Shown here one piece after another: positions 35,457 through 45,621 of a stretch of 64,000 bases of DNA. The notes beneath the pieces are model-generated. The model did no database searches, was not told the origin of the DNA, and saw only the letters and a list, made by a program, of their open reading frames with translations. How positions within the stretch are numbered: the first letter of the stretch is position 1; each line of letters begins with the position of its first letter. The stretch spans positions 4,712,001 through 4,776,000 of the forward strand of contig OY730169.1 in NCBI GenBank assembly GCA_963422465.1, in the 5' to 3' direction. The translations under genes and the position numbers were made by a program. Source of the stretch: Lichina pygmaea. Taxonomy: Eukaryota > Ascomycota > Lichinomycetes > Lichinales > Lichinaceae.

Positions 35457-36900
35457 GGTCGCAGGTGCTGGACACGGCCAAGACGCCAAGGAGATGGCAG
35501 GGTACGATAGGAAATGACATGGTCGAGAATCCATGTCACCAAACTACGGTACTCCTCTCCACTCGCCGCCGTATACCGCGAGGACGATCTCGGCGTCGTG
35601 CACAGCTTCATCGTCGTGGACAACTTTCATCGTGCGTTACAGTGTGTCAAGGGGGACGAGCCTGACGGAAACGATCCTCCGTCGAAGCCAGCTGGCAACA
35701 ACTCGTGATTTACCGTACCGCACCCCACCACCACGGCTTACGTAGCACGTGCGTAGTTACGTACGTACTGATAACAATACCCTACTCGTACGTACTATGT
35801 ACGGAGTAGACAAAACACGCTGGCGACCCACCTTCACAAGGAATCAATGCTGACGGCTACTGTAGCAGCAGTTGCAACAGCAAGTTGTAGATGGTGATTT
35901 GACACTCATGTCGCGAGACCTTTTGGCCTTTGCGTCCACGTACGGTACGAGGTAGGCGGTCCTCGTGACTACTGTACAGTATTTACGTATGTATGCCACC
36001 CTACGCCAACATGACATGCTGTACGTAACGTACCGTACGCGGACAAGCGCATACTTGTGCGCACGGATGAGCGTGTATAGTACACGACGTTGGAATAAGG
36101 GCCACGGCTGAGGCCCTAGCCTGCCTAGATCCCAGCCCGCGGAGCCCGGCCCGGGGGAGGAGGAAGGAGGGAGGGGAAAGGGGTGTCGCCGGTGAAGCTC
36201 CAAGACTCGTTACCTCTTGCATCTCCAAGACACACAAGAGGAAGCGAAGCTTCCAGAGAAGGCGAAGATGTGACGGAGGAGATCCGGCCGAGAAGCCGTC
36301 GACGGCTGAGGGCGGGCATCTGACGCCGCCTAATCAGTCGGCACTAGACAGTCGGCTCTAGAGGGTCGGCTCTAGAAAGTCGGCACGCAGCGCTACCCAG
36401 TCATTGGACATGGCGACGACAAGACTGGAGCTTGCAATAGAAGCAGGTGGAGCTTATATTCAAGGCTGATCCCTTGGCCTCCAGCAGCTGCGGCCGCGAG
36501 AGCGAGAGTCCTTCTCGATGCGCTACCTGCGGAGTATACTCTCTTTGAAAATGCTGAAGACCAGGGGGGGGGGGGGGGGGGGGGGGGGGTTTGGAGTGAG
36601 GGAGGCGGAGGAGGAACAGGATGTAGGGTACGGGTATCAGGAGGTCGAGTGAGCCTGGGGAACAGGAGTCAAGCAAAAGGATGAGGCCACCTAGGGCAGA
36701 GATAAACCTCTGTATTTGGTCACGACGTCCACTTGAGATGAGCGCTTTGAGCGGTCATTGTCACTAGAGTCAAGCGCAATATTGCTCCAAATGACAGTAC
36801 CGCATCGGTTCTCCAACGGTTCAACATGATCTGCAGCTCTTGTCTGGGTTCCGGCATCGGGATCCAAGATCCCCTGGGCATGGCCTCGACGAGCTTGCTA
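35457..36900. other. Intergenic, no gene; 26-base G run
   Basis: TACG palindromes at 35755-35810 and 35990-36050. A short tandem of GTCGGCTCTAGA-type units lies at about 36330-36385. A run of 26 G occurs at 36564-36589. No supported gene. Confidence 0.5.
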
Positions 36901-36912
36901 GCAGTTGGTCTG

Positions 36913-38118
36913 TTACAGGTAACGCCCGCTGAGATGTAACAGTCCCGTTGCCGCGGCTCTCCCCCGCACGACGCTGCTCGTGAGCCTCCTTTCACGTTCG
37001 CCCGTGTCGTTGCGGTTGATCTCGAGTTCATTCTTGTGGCGGCCGTTGACGGGGCTGCGTCGTTGCATCCGCCTCACGCTTGCTGGAGACGGTCCGGAAG
37101 GGGGTAACATGCGGATCCGGTGCTCATCCTCGCTTTCCTCGGCGTCGTCGTTGCGGCCGACATTGGCGGTGTTGGTTCTGGAGGGAGCCCCGTCACGCTC
37201 GACTTCGGTGGCAGATTCTTCCGCATTCTCGCTTGCCCCGCCGCTTCTGTCGTCGTATCGGTCGTCGGCAGTGCGCCACCGTATCACTATAGGTGGAGAT
37301 GATGGAATGTGGGCCGTTTGTTGTGACATGGCTTGTCTTGGGCGACGCTGGCATCCGTATCGGCCGGAGGTGTGGTCGTCGCCGTCGTCGTCCATCACCC
37401 GGCTCTTGGAATTTGAAGGTCGACGCCTGAGCGCATGGGTCCGAGGCAAGATGCGCAAATCGTCGAACGGAACATTCTCTTGGCCCGTTTCTACCCTGTA
37501 CCGGGCCAGTTGCAGACGAAGCACCAAGCTTTGCGCCAACTGCCCGCAGCTAGTCAGCCTGACTCTGCGGAAGTCTGTTGTAGGATGGCCTTTCGTACCG
37601 TTGCCGGGTTTCGGTGTAGATCACGCGTCCAATTGACGGCGTCAGGGTACACTCTGACCGTCTGCACCGAAGCGTCTGAGCCTGACGTGTCCGATCGCGG
37701 TTCCACAGATGGTCTCTCCGGCTGCAGAAAGGCTTTAGCGGTGTTGATACTGATATAGAGTGTGAGAGCGTACCGCTTGTCGCACGAAATTGACGTGACG
37801 CGTGTGCCGCGAAGGACATTGGCGACCCTCTTCCAACGCTGCGTCACCGAGCACCTCACTAATGCTTCGTTTTCTGGCGGTGTTGGTCGTCCCCGTCGGG
37901 TATATCCTGTCTTTCGACTGCTCTATGTTCCATTGCCTCGATATGACTGATCGTCGACGTGGGCTCGACGCGACAAGAGTTGTGTTGACTGCCAGGTCCC
38001 CAAGGACGCGTCGCTTGGAGTCGATCCGGGGAAGGGTCTCCATGGCGACGACGATGAGCCCGAACACAGGACTGGGTGATCCCAAGCAAGCTATGGCGTC
38101 AAGGGCATCCGACAACAC
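36913..38118 (-). CDS. Hypothetical multi-exon gene, low support
   Basis: Three minus-strand frames could be joined: 37735-38118 (contains RKRSISEVLGDAALEEG), 37554-37859 (CDKRYALTLYISINTAKAFL followed by QPERPSVEPRSD) and 36913-37539 (Arg/Ser/Asp-rich). The middle piece has the most protein-like composition. I could not settle splice sites and recognise no family. It may be a lineage-specific protein or non-coding DNA. Confidence 0.25.
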
Positions 38119-39259
38119 AATCGACCACCATACACCGGCGCGCCGAGCTGAGGGAGAGCAAACGCAGCAAGGCTGACTGCTGAGCGAGCAGTGTCTTCGT
38201 GGGACGCACAGTCGAGTCCTGATCGTCGCAGGGCAGGGACTGCACTCTCTCAGGCTGAATCAACCTGCTTTAGATCAGGCAATGCCTTAGTAGAGCCAGA
38301 GCTTCCGCTTAGAGCGTCGCGACGGAGCTACCGTACGGTAGAGCTACGCAAAGAGCAATTGCAGGCAACAACGCAAAGCATCCACCCGGTGGCAAGCTTG
38401 GAAGACAAGGACACGATTGTAGGTCCTGTCTCGTATGATGGCTTTCAACGCCAAACAGACTGAGAGCACGCGTCTGTACGTCTACGCGCAAGTGGGACGG
38501 TGAACATGTGAAGCAGGTGTGGTGGTGGTGGAGTCGGATCAAGTATTTTCCGGGCGGCTGGGTCGAGGCTGCACTTTAGTCACGTGATCCTATGCCTACC
38601 GCGCGAACACGAAGCTGCACAATTAGTAAGCTACTCTGCCCCACTACTTTCCCCCACTGACACCCCGTAGCAGGGCTGCCATGCCTGTCATGGCCACCAC
38701 ACTTGCCATGCGTGCTGCACCGACTGCCACTAGGCTTGCAACACATGTTCTGATTTCTATCAACGATCATGGTGGTTGTGCCACCACGTTTGGCTATGTC
38801 GGTACGGTACTGAGTGACGGAGACAGGAGCCAGGATAAAGGTTCTCCTAAGCAATATGTCGAGCAAGCTGCAAGTGCTGGCAGAACTGCCAGCACCGTCG
38901 AATGATCAAGATCTGGGCAAGCCACACCGTGTCTTCGCAGCATGAGCAGATCATCCCTTCCTACATACGTACAGTAGCGTGAAAGTTCGGGGAGGATCTT
39001 GTAGAAGAGGAGGGGAGACCCTAAAGCAACATAGCCACTCCCCCCTTCTTTCCCTCCTTCCACACCCCTTCCAGAAAAAGACGGAGGGATGGAGCAGACA
39101 GCCTGTCAGACCGGACTTTCGGCTATGGATAAGGGTAGAACCTCTTCGAGAGGAAGTGGTCGAGTCCAAGCTCTTCAAGAGGAAAAGGTCGGGTACAGGT
39201 TCTACAAGAGAAAAAGGAGCCTGGGAAACACGTAGAGAAGAAAGAGGAGGAAGTTGGTC
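38119..39259. other. Intergenic, no gene
   Basis: Purine-rich short repeats near 39130-39230 (GAACCTCTTCGAGAGGAAGTGG and similar, three loose units with CTCTTCAAGAGG palindromes) lie just downstream of the IDH1 stop. Nothing else recognisable. Confidence 0.45.
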
Positions 39260-40697
39260 TTATGAGAGTTCCATCTTGTTTAAGACTGCCTTGGTGAAGT
39301 GGTTCGTCGTGCTGCTGCCGCCCATATCTCGCGTTCTTGTTTTCCTGCAGGAGATGGTTAATATATGTGAAGAACTCTTTGGGCGGGGTACGGTCGATTG
39401 GAGGTAGGAAGACAACTCACCCTTCGGCGATGACATCGTACACGGCCCTAGACAGCCTGTTCGCGTGCTCGTCCAGACCCAGATGTCGCAGCAGCATCGA
39501 GCCGGACAAGAGCATCGCCGTCGGGTTGGCCTGATCCTTGCCCTTGATGTCCAAGCCGACGTGTCGACAGCCCGGCTCGAAGACGGCCACGTCGCGGCCC
39601 ATGTTGCACCCCGGCACGATGCCCGGGCCACCGACGAGCGCTGCGCCGATGTTCGACAGGATGCCCCCGTACAGGTTCGGCATGACCATGACGTCGAACT
39701 GCTGCGGTCGAGCGACGGCCTGCATGGACGCGTTGTCGACGATCATGTCGCTCGTCTCGAGCGTCGGGTACTCCTCGGCCACCTTCTTGAACGTGTTCCG
39801 GAACAGGCCGTCTGCCAGTTTCATGATGTTCGCCTTGTGGATGCAGGTCACCTTCTTGCGATGGTTCGCCAAGGCAAAGCTGAATGCGAACTTGGTGATC
39901 CGCTCCGACTTGGCCCGGGTGATGATCTTCAGCGACTCCACCACCCCCGGAACCGACTGATGCTCGAGTCCGGAGTACTCGCCCTCGGTGTTCTCGCGGA
40001 TGATGCACATATCGACGTTGTCGTGCCGTGTCTTGTACCCGGGGATGTTCTTGATCAGGACGATCGACGCGTAGATGTCCAGCTCTTGCCGTAGAGCGAC
40101 GTTGAAGGACTGATGCCCGGATCTCTCGACGGGAGTATGCAGGATGCCTGAAGATAGATCCTGTCAGATCTGCCTTCGGCCAAGCGCCCTCCCTTACAAA
40201 CCTTTCAGTCCGAGCTTGTTCCGCTTGAGCGAGGCGATGCTCTCACGGAAGAGTTCCTCCGAGTGCTTGTCTCCCGTCTCGACGCCGGACACGTCAATCT
40301 GTTCCCACACGATCGGGACGTTGTCGGCCTTGAAGACGGTCTTCACCGACTCGGCCACCTCGGCGCCGATTCCGTCTCCGGGGATCAACGTGACCGTGTA
40401 CTTGCCGCCGTACCTGGTGGGTTTGAAGATGTCAGACTGGACGGTGGCCATGGCTGCCGTGGGAAGTCAGCAGTCAGCACTGGCAGGAGTAATTGGCTGA
40501 AGGCACCATCAGCTTTCATCCGCACAGGAGCTTCTCACTCACATCGAGCAGTGATACGAGGTCGAGCGAGGCATCGTGCAGGTTTCCCAAAGGGGCACCG
40601 CGGAGCGGACTACGACGATGTTCAGCATGATGCCGCTCTTCTTGCTCTGCTTGGATAAACTTACCTGAGCCGCTCTTCTGGAGTTGTGAGGTAGCAT
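39260..40697 (-). CDS. IDH1: Mitochondrial NAD-dependent isocitrate dehydrogenase, subunit 1
   Basis: Five exons: 40665-40697, 40543-40609, 40202-40453, 39421-40147, 39260-39344, 387 aa with all phases consistent. This is the regulatory subunit of the TCA-cycle enzyme that converts isocitrate to 2-oxoglutarate. The first two exons reconstruct an Arg-rich, acid-free presequence (MLPHNSRRAAQSAPRCPFGK then ARCLARPRITARS), a good mitochondrial targeting signal, before MATVQSDIFKP. Then come YTVTLIPGDGIG (nucleotide-site loop), RENTEGEYSGLEHQSVPGVV, ITKFAFSFALANHRKKVTCI, LYGGILSNIGAALVGGPGIV and the C-terminal TRTRDMGGSSTTNHFTKAVL. The last exon is 85 nt. The internal donor at 40201 is GTTTGT, weaker than the others, but the join LGLKGILHTP is exactly the family sequence. 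Confidence 0.95.
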
Positions 40698-41030
40698 GAT
40701 GGTGTGACAACGATGCAGTCGCGAACGTGGGGAAGGCAAGATCTCCTGCGACATAAGCACGCATCTCGGCGCGCTTGGGGTTCAACGTCTACCGTACCGT
40801 ATGGTACCGTACCGTACTGCGCCACTCCGTGTGCAGGCTACGGCGAGGTAAGCGGACACAATAGCACGAATAGTTGACTGCAAAAGCTCTCGGGCACCAG
40901 GAGCCGAAAGGAAGGTAGACCACATTGGACAGCACGTGTCCAGAAAAGCCAGCGATGGCCTCGTGCGCTCTCTCTCGGAGGTACCTCACCGTGTGGATAC
41001 GGCTCTATAACGTACGATTACGGTACGGTA
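40698..41030. other. IDH1 upstream region
   Basis: Contains GGTACGGTA/TACCGTACCG palindromes at about 40790-40815 and 41015-41032. No gene. It presumably includes the IDH1 promoter and 5' leader, and it marks the left edge of the gene-free accessory island. Confidence 0.5.
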
Positions 41031-41044
41031 TCTCAAATCATTGC

Positions 41045-41450
41045 CCAAGCTATATTCGACGGGGCCTTTGATGTCGAACTTGGCCTTACGAGCACAACCT
41101 GGCGACGCTGTGCAAAGGCATCTACTGGATCCAAGGGAAGCCCAGTTCTGGGAAAGCGACTCCGATGATGTTCATCTGTGATCATCACGAGACAGGCAAG
41201 TTCCTGGAGCGCTGGCAGTAGACCCGGAGCTTGGTTCACACCACCTTCTTCTTCTTCCTCACCGACCGTGGGAATAACCTCCAAGAGTCACTCGAACTGT
41301 TTTCTGCGCAGTATTCTCCACTTGATCCTAGGCATCGGGCTATGTTCTCTGGCTCTGGTTCTACTGTTGTACATCAAGGATGCGTTGTCTTCAGAAGACT
41401 TGGACCATATGGGACCTTGCCCAAGCCTCCTTGTATCTTATAATTTCAGA
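41045..41450 (+). pseudogene. Relic of a NACHT/NLR-like P-loop NTPase gene
   Basis: Read through stops and frame changes, the plus strand gives IYWIQGKPSSGKATPMMFIC then DHHETGKFLERW, and further on TTFFFFLTDRGNNLQESLE. These correspond in order and spacing to the Walker A region (WI.GKPGSGKSTLMK...H..T...L..W) and the following FFFW..G..LQ.SLEG block of fungal NACHT-domain proteins, which form large, fast-evolving NLR-like families. The P-loop Ser/Thr after GK is Ala here, and the frame is interrupted soon after, so the copy is inactive. The NB domain start and the repeat domain are not recognisable. DNA to about 42050 may be further decayed parts. Confidence 0.6.
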
Positions 41451-42540
41451 AGAGTCTTCTTGGAAGGATTTGCCTGTTCTTGGATGCTCCGCATCGGCAC
41501 GATGTTCCGAGAGATGCCATTTGTGGCTTTCTCATATTAATTGACTGTACAGTGCTCTTCTTTTCAGCTACGCCCCCTTCATATTCTTCTGGCCGTACAT
41601 CGGAATCGTTCAGTGAAGATGTAGCGGACTGTCCTGGATGCCCGATTTGTGAGCACGCTCGAGGTGCTACACAAGCGTACGAATGGGTCTTTCCTGTGTC
41701 AGGCCTGTGCTGGACGAGAAAGCCACAGGAGGCGCCTCGCCCAGAGAAGTCGCATCATATCGGCGGACCAGCTACGATCCTCCTACTACAAGCTCCAGCA
41801 TCTGGCCATTACTGTACCACACGGCTACCGTCTCAAACATGACGCAATGTTTGAGATCGTTCTACGACCAAGACAGGTACTGGAACCAGCAGAACACCCA
41901 ACTGCCGTCGATTCTACGGGGAATGCACCCTGCCAGCCATCCACGATGATGTGCCGATCAAGTGAAGCGGTGCCAGCCATTCCAAGGAACGTCTGCAAGT
42001 GTTGTTTTCACCGACCCATGGATTTGACGTGATGAGAATTTATCAATCTCTGTCTAGTCAGATCAATGCAGAATTGACTGACAGATAACTACATCTGGAT
42101 TTGCAGACTGTGCGAGATCTTGTTGGCTTGTTGGGGATTTGACCAATCAACTCACGTTTGAACGATGAGAACAACAACAACAGCAGCGAGAACAACAAGA
42201 ACAGATGTTCCCTCCTGGTTATTCAAGCAGGGGAAAAAGGGGAAGAGTGCACTACGCAGTTCAGATCCAGCTCTAGCTCTCATGGCTCTACTGGTATGGG
42301 AAGTCACTTACTGTGCCTCCTCAAGCATGCTCTTAATTACAGAACGTATCACCTACAAAGAAGGCTGAGTCTTGCTGGTATTGGTATCGGTATTGGTATT
42401 CATTGGTTACCGGGTCTTTTCATCAGTATCGGTATTAGTACTTCCATATTGATTTGTATTAGCTGACTAGACTAGCTGACTAGACTAGCTGACTAGACTA
42501 GCTGACTAGACTTGCTGACCAGTAGACTACCTATGCTCTG
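41451..42540. other. Accessory island: degraded DNA and a short tandem repeat
   Basis: No intact gene. At about 42464-42518 the 14-mer CTGACTAGACTAG with its spacer is repeated about four times just before the CWH43 fragment. GGTATTGGTATCGGTATTGG repeats occur at 42375-42405. Weak open frames at 41650-42030 have no recognised family. Confidence 0.5.
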
Positions 42541-42549
42541 AAAACGGGT

Positions 42550-42835
42550 CATGGCGGCCATGATGCTGCTCGTTGGAGCTGGGGTATTTTCCGCCTCGAG
42601 CTTGTCGGCACCGTCGTCAAAGCCGCGCTCGAAGAAGGCCTTTGCCCCCAAGCGCAAGTACAGGTCCTACTACCTCTACGTCTTGGCGTCGCTTCAGCTG
42701 CTCGCCGCATCCGTCGCATACTTGCGATTCCCCGCTTACAACTACAAGCCGTACCATCCGGATGAGAAGCTGTTCACCGTCGGCATCTGGACCGTTCACT
42801 TCTCCCTGGACAACGATATGTGGTCGTCTGTACAT
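42550..42835 (+). pseudogene. Truncated fragment of a CWH43-type gene
   Basis: An open segment encodes KRKYRSYYLYVLASLQLLAA, then SVAYLRFPAYNYKPYHPDEK and LFTVGIWTVHFSLDNDMWSS. This matches the junction in fungal CWH43 proteins between the last membrane helix and the luminal endonuclease/exonuclease-phosphatase-like domain (family pattern FT.GIWT.HF..DNDMW..). CWH43 remodels GPI-anchor lipids and is normally about 950-1000 aa. Only about 90 residues remain here: upstream is a CTGACTAG tandem repeat and downstream the 114-bp duplication begins within about 12 bp. It therefore looks like a captured or broken gene piece. GTACAT at 42830 could have been an intron donor. The retained part has few obvious lesions, so the event may be recent. 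Confidence 0.7.
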
Positions 42836-42846
42836 CGTAGTACGTA

Positions 42847-43074
42847 ATCCATTTCCAGCGACAGACCAGAACCAGCTCACGACAGATCTCGTCGTTTCCG
42901 AGACTGGACCAGTTGGGTACGGTCTGTTCGTAGCTCAGTTCGGGGTCGTCGCGGTTCGTCATCCATTTCCAGCGACAGACCAGAACCAGCTCACGACAGA
43001 TCTCGTCGTTTCCGAGACTGGACCAGTTGGGTACGGTCTGTTCGTAGCTCGGTTCGGGGTAGTCGCGGTTCGTC
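42847..43074. repeat. 114-bp tandem duplication, two copies
   Basis: Copies 42847-42960 and 42961-43074 start ATCCATTTCCAGCGACAGAC and differ at about two positions. The period is 38 codons, so both strands stay open (minus-strand peptide unit includes SYEQTVPNWSSLGNDEICRE). Very high identity implies recent duplication or gene-conversion. It abuts the CWH43 fragment. Confidence 0.9.
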
Positions 43075-43312
43075 ATCACCAGTCTTCGAATTCGCACAAC
43101 TTCCGAGAGGTGCACTTTCCTCAACCCCTTGCTGAAAAGGGCCTCGGTCGTCATCCTCGACGACGTCTAAAGTCATGCAGATTGCTCTGGTACTTATCCC
43201 ACGCCAGGGGATTTGATGCAGAGGGTCTGTGTACGTGGCAAGGAGCTCTTGTGGCGGAGGATCTGGTCGAGTAGCTCTCTTCTTTGGTCCTCCACTTCCC
43301 CTCCTCCCGGGG

Positions 43313-43463
43313 CTCGACAGCTACGAGAGCCGTCGAGCCCTTCCCCCACACCAGCTCCTCCGACGAGGAGGAGCCGGGATCTCGACAGCTACGAGAGCCG
43401 TCGAGCCCTCCCTATATAAGCTCCTCCGAGGAGAAGTAGGTGTGAATGGGCATGATGCCCAGA

Positions 43464-43496
<33 letters not shown>

Positions 43497-43589
43497 GAAG
43501 AAAATGGTGATGGTGACAGGCATGGTGTGATACCTCCCTATATAAGCTCCTCCGAGGAGAAGTGGGTGTGGATGGGCATGATGCCTAGA

Positions 43590-43628
<39 letters not shown>

Positions 43629-44470
43629 GAAGAAAATGGTGATGGTGATGGGCAGGGTATGATGCCTCCCTATATAAGCTTCTCCGAGGAGAAAGCCTCA
43701 CTTTCAGCATTGTCGTACCCAGTCAAGGAAGATGTCGACACTCTCGTAGAACATCTGGGTGACAACCAGGGTGGGCGCCAGCATCGACCTTTCTTCTTGA
43801 GGTGAATCCATCAGGAGGACTCGGTTGTCTTGGTCGTCACATCCTTCTGGGTAGCCAGCCTTCTGGCTACCGTAGCTGGCCAGGCCCGACATCGAAGTGG
43901 CTGCCGTACCGATCTCGGATTTATGGTACCGTAGCGCACGATATCCTTGGCGTACGTGAAGCCACCTTGCGTGCACCTTCACTCCCCCTCCCCTCACACA
44001 AGCTCCTCCGACGAGGACGAGATGGGAGTCTCGACGGCTACGAGAGCCGTCGAGCCCCTCCACCCCTCCACCCCCCCCTTCCCCTCACACAAGCTCCTCC
44101 GACGAGGACGAGATGGAGTCTCGACGGCTACAAGAGCCGTCGAGCTCCTCCCACCCCACACACCGCCATGGAAGTGGCCGCTGTACTCATCCCGGATGTA
44201 GCGCGCGAGATCTTCTGGCGTACATGAAGCCACCTTGCGTGCACTTTCACTCCCCCTCCCCTCACACAAGCTCCTCCGACGAGGACGAGATGGAGTCTCG
44301 ACAGCTACGAGAGCCGTCGAGCCCCTCCACCCCCCCTCCCCTCACACAAGCTCCTCCGACGAGGACGAGATGGGAGTCTCGACGGCTACGAGAGCCGTCG
44401 AGCCCCTCCACCCCACAACCCCCCCTGAGGAGGGGGAGCCGGGGTCTCGACAGCTCCGAGAGCCGTCGAG
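43313..44470. repeat. Array of seven 25-bp hairpins in a higher-order repeat
   Basis: The unit CTCGACGGCT-ACGAG-AGCCGTCGAG, a 10-bp stem with 5-nt loop, occurs at 43313-43337, 43381-43405, 44030-44054, 44120-44144, 44297-44321, 44378-44402 and 44446-44470. Variants CTCGACAGCT or a CAAGAG or CCGAG loop change only one or two bases. Most units are preceded by a second dyad, AGCTCCTCCGACGAGGACGA, and followed by CCCTCCACCCC. A larger period of about 276 bp is visible (GAAGTGGC.GC.GTAC at 43893 and 44169, both followed by GAAGCCACCTTGCGTGCAC). Reading-frame translations exist but simply follow the repeat. Confidence 0.9.
43408..43690 (+). repeat. ~125-bp minisatellite with TATATAAGC box and (GAT)n core
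   Basis: CCCTATATAAGCTCCTCCGA starts at about 43411, 43535 and 43669. Each of the first two units continues GGAGAAGTRGGTGTGRATGG, GCATGATGCC, a (GAT)8-11 run, GAAGAAGAAAATGGTGATGG. The third unit is cut short after GGAGAA. Units differ mainly in the number of GAT triplets. It is embedded inside the hairpin array. Confidence 0.85.
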
Positions 44471-44479
44471 CGCGTGCAC

Positions 44480-44800
44480 CCCCTAACCTCCTTGATGGAG
44501 GTGGAGCCACGGTCTCATTTGCCCGTGACTCCCAAGTAATTTGTATATGTGTGTATATATATGTATTTTGTTGCAAGAAGAGGAGGCTTAGTATCCTCGC
44601 CTTCGTCCTTCTCTTGAACTAGCCATTGCTCTAGACATCGACCAGAGCCATCGAGCCTGCCCGGCTCTCCCCAACCATCCCCAAGCCTCCCTGATGGAGG
44701 CGGAGCCACAGTCTCATTTGCCGTGACTCCCAAGTAATTTGTATATTGTGGCAAAAGAGTAGGCTCGGCGTCCTCTTCTTCATCCTTCATCTTTTTGAAT
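44480..44800. repeat. ~198-bp tandem repeat, two diverged copies
   Basis: The blocks CTGATGGAGG.GGAGCCAC and GTGACTCCCAAGTAATTTGT recur with an offset of 198 bp (CAAGTAATTT at 44533 and 44731), with aligned AGGCT...CCTCG/CTCTTC and TGA..AGCCAT segments after them. Copies are clearly diverged, with small deletions. Confidence 0.75.
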
Positions 44801-45621
44801 GAGCCATGAAAACCAGGGGAAAGACCGTGTGGCAGCTAGCAGGCGCTGGAACGCCTCCATCGAGCGGTAGCACAAGGCCCGTCTTCGAACTGGCCAGGCG
44901 CTGGCAGGCCCATGAGTATCAGGGGAAAGGCCGCCTTGCGCCTTAACAGGCGCTGGAATGACTCCACCAATCAGCGGCGCGCCACCACCGCGGGCGGCAG
45001 TGGCACGCCACTCGTCGAACGTCGGCCACCCCGAGAAGGGCTATCCCGCCTGGCCACGCCCCAACCCAGGACCGGTTCAGGGCGTTGGCGGCCCAGGCGG
45101 CGCACATGTCGCAGGCACGGCCAAGGTGCCTGCGACACCCGCGCTGCAGGTGAGACACTGGACCTGCAGCGCGGCCTCCCCGGGGGGGGGGGGGGGGGGG
45201 GGGGGGAGAGCGACCGACGTGTGACCGAGCTGCTCGAGGCCCCGGACCAGCCGGGGCCAAGGAGCAGCCCGGGCCGAGGAGCAGCCGGTAGAGTGTGTCT
45301 GCCGAGAGGAATACCACCGGGGGAAATGAGAGGGTTTATATAGTAGGTCGGTAGACCTGTGCAGGTCTTGTTCTGGACCTCGTCCCTAGACTGTGCAGAT
45401 GTTGTGCTCTGCTGTGTCAGCGTTGTCTGTTGCCGTAGCAGTCTTGGTACAGACATTGTGTCCGAATTGTGGAGTAGCTGTGCTCTTCTTCTGGAGGCGT
45501 TGTTTGGTTTGGACGGGCCATGTTCGCCCGAGGAGACTCCGACGGCTGACACAGCGCACTGCGTCCCAGTACTATTGCGATGGCGGGCGTACTGGCCGTG
45601 TCAGCCTCCCATATGCCTTGT
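44800..45621. other. Accessory island: further repeats, 25-base G run, no gene
   Basis: A ~100-bp imperfect repeat is seen at 44814 and 44916 (CAGGGGAAAG.CCG, then CAGGCGCTGGAA.G). A run of 25 G lies at 45182-45206. Between 45215 and 45290 there is GGCCCGGACCAGCCGGGGCC-like dyad DNA. No recognisable protein. Confidence 0.5.

Noticed and set aside
34281-35534. Minus-strand frame of 417 codons
   Set aside because: Its Leu/Pro/Arg/Val-rich composition suggests an antisense shadow. The plus-strand frame has helical charged periodicity, although this choice is not certain.
43313-44470. CRISPR-like array of palindromic repeats and spacers
   Set aside because: The repeats are in nuclear fungal DNA, spacers are themselves repeated rather than unique, and no cas genes are present.
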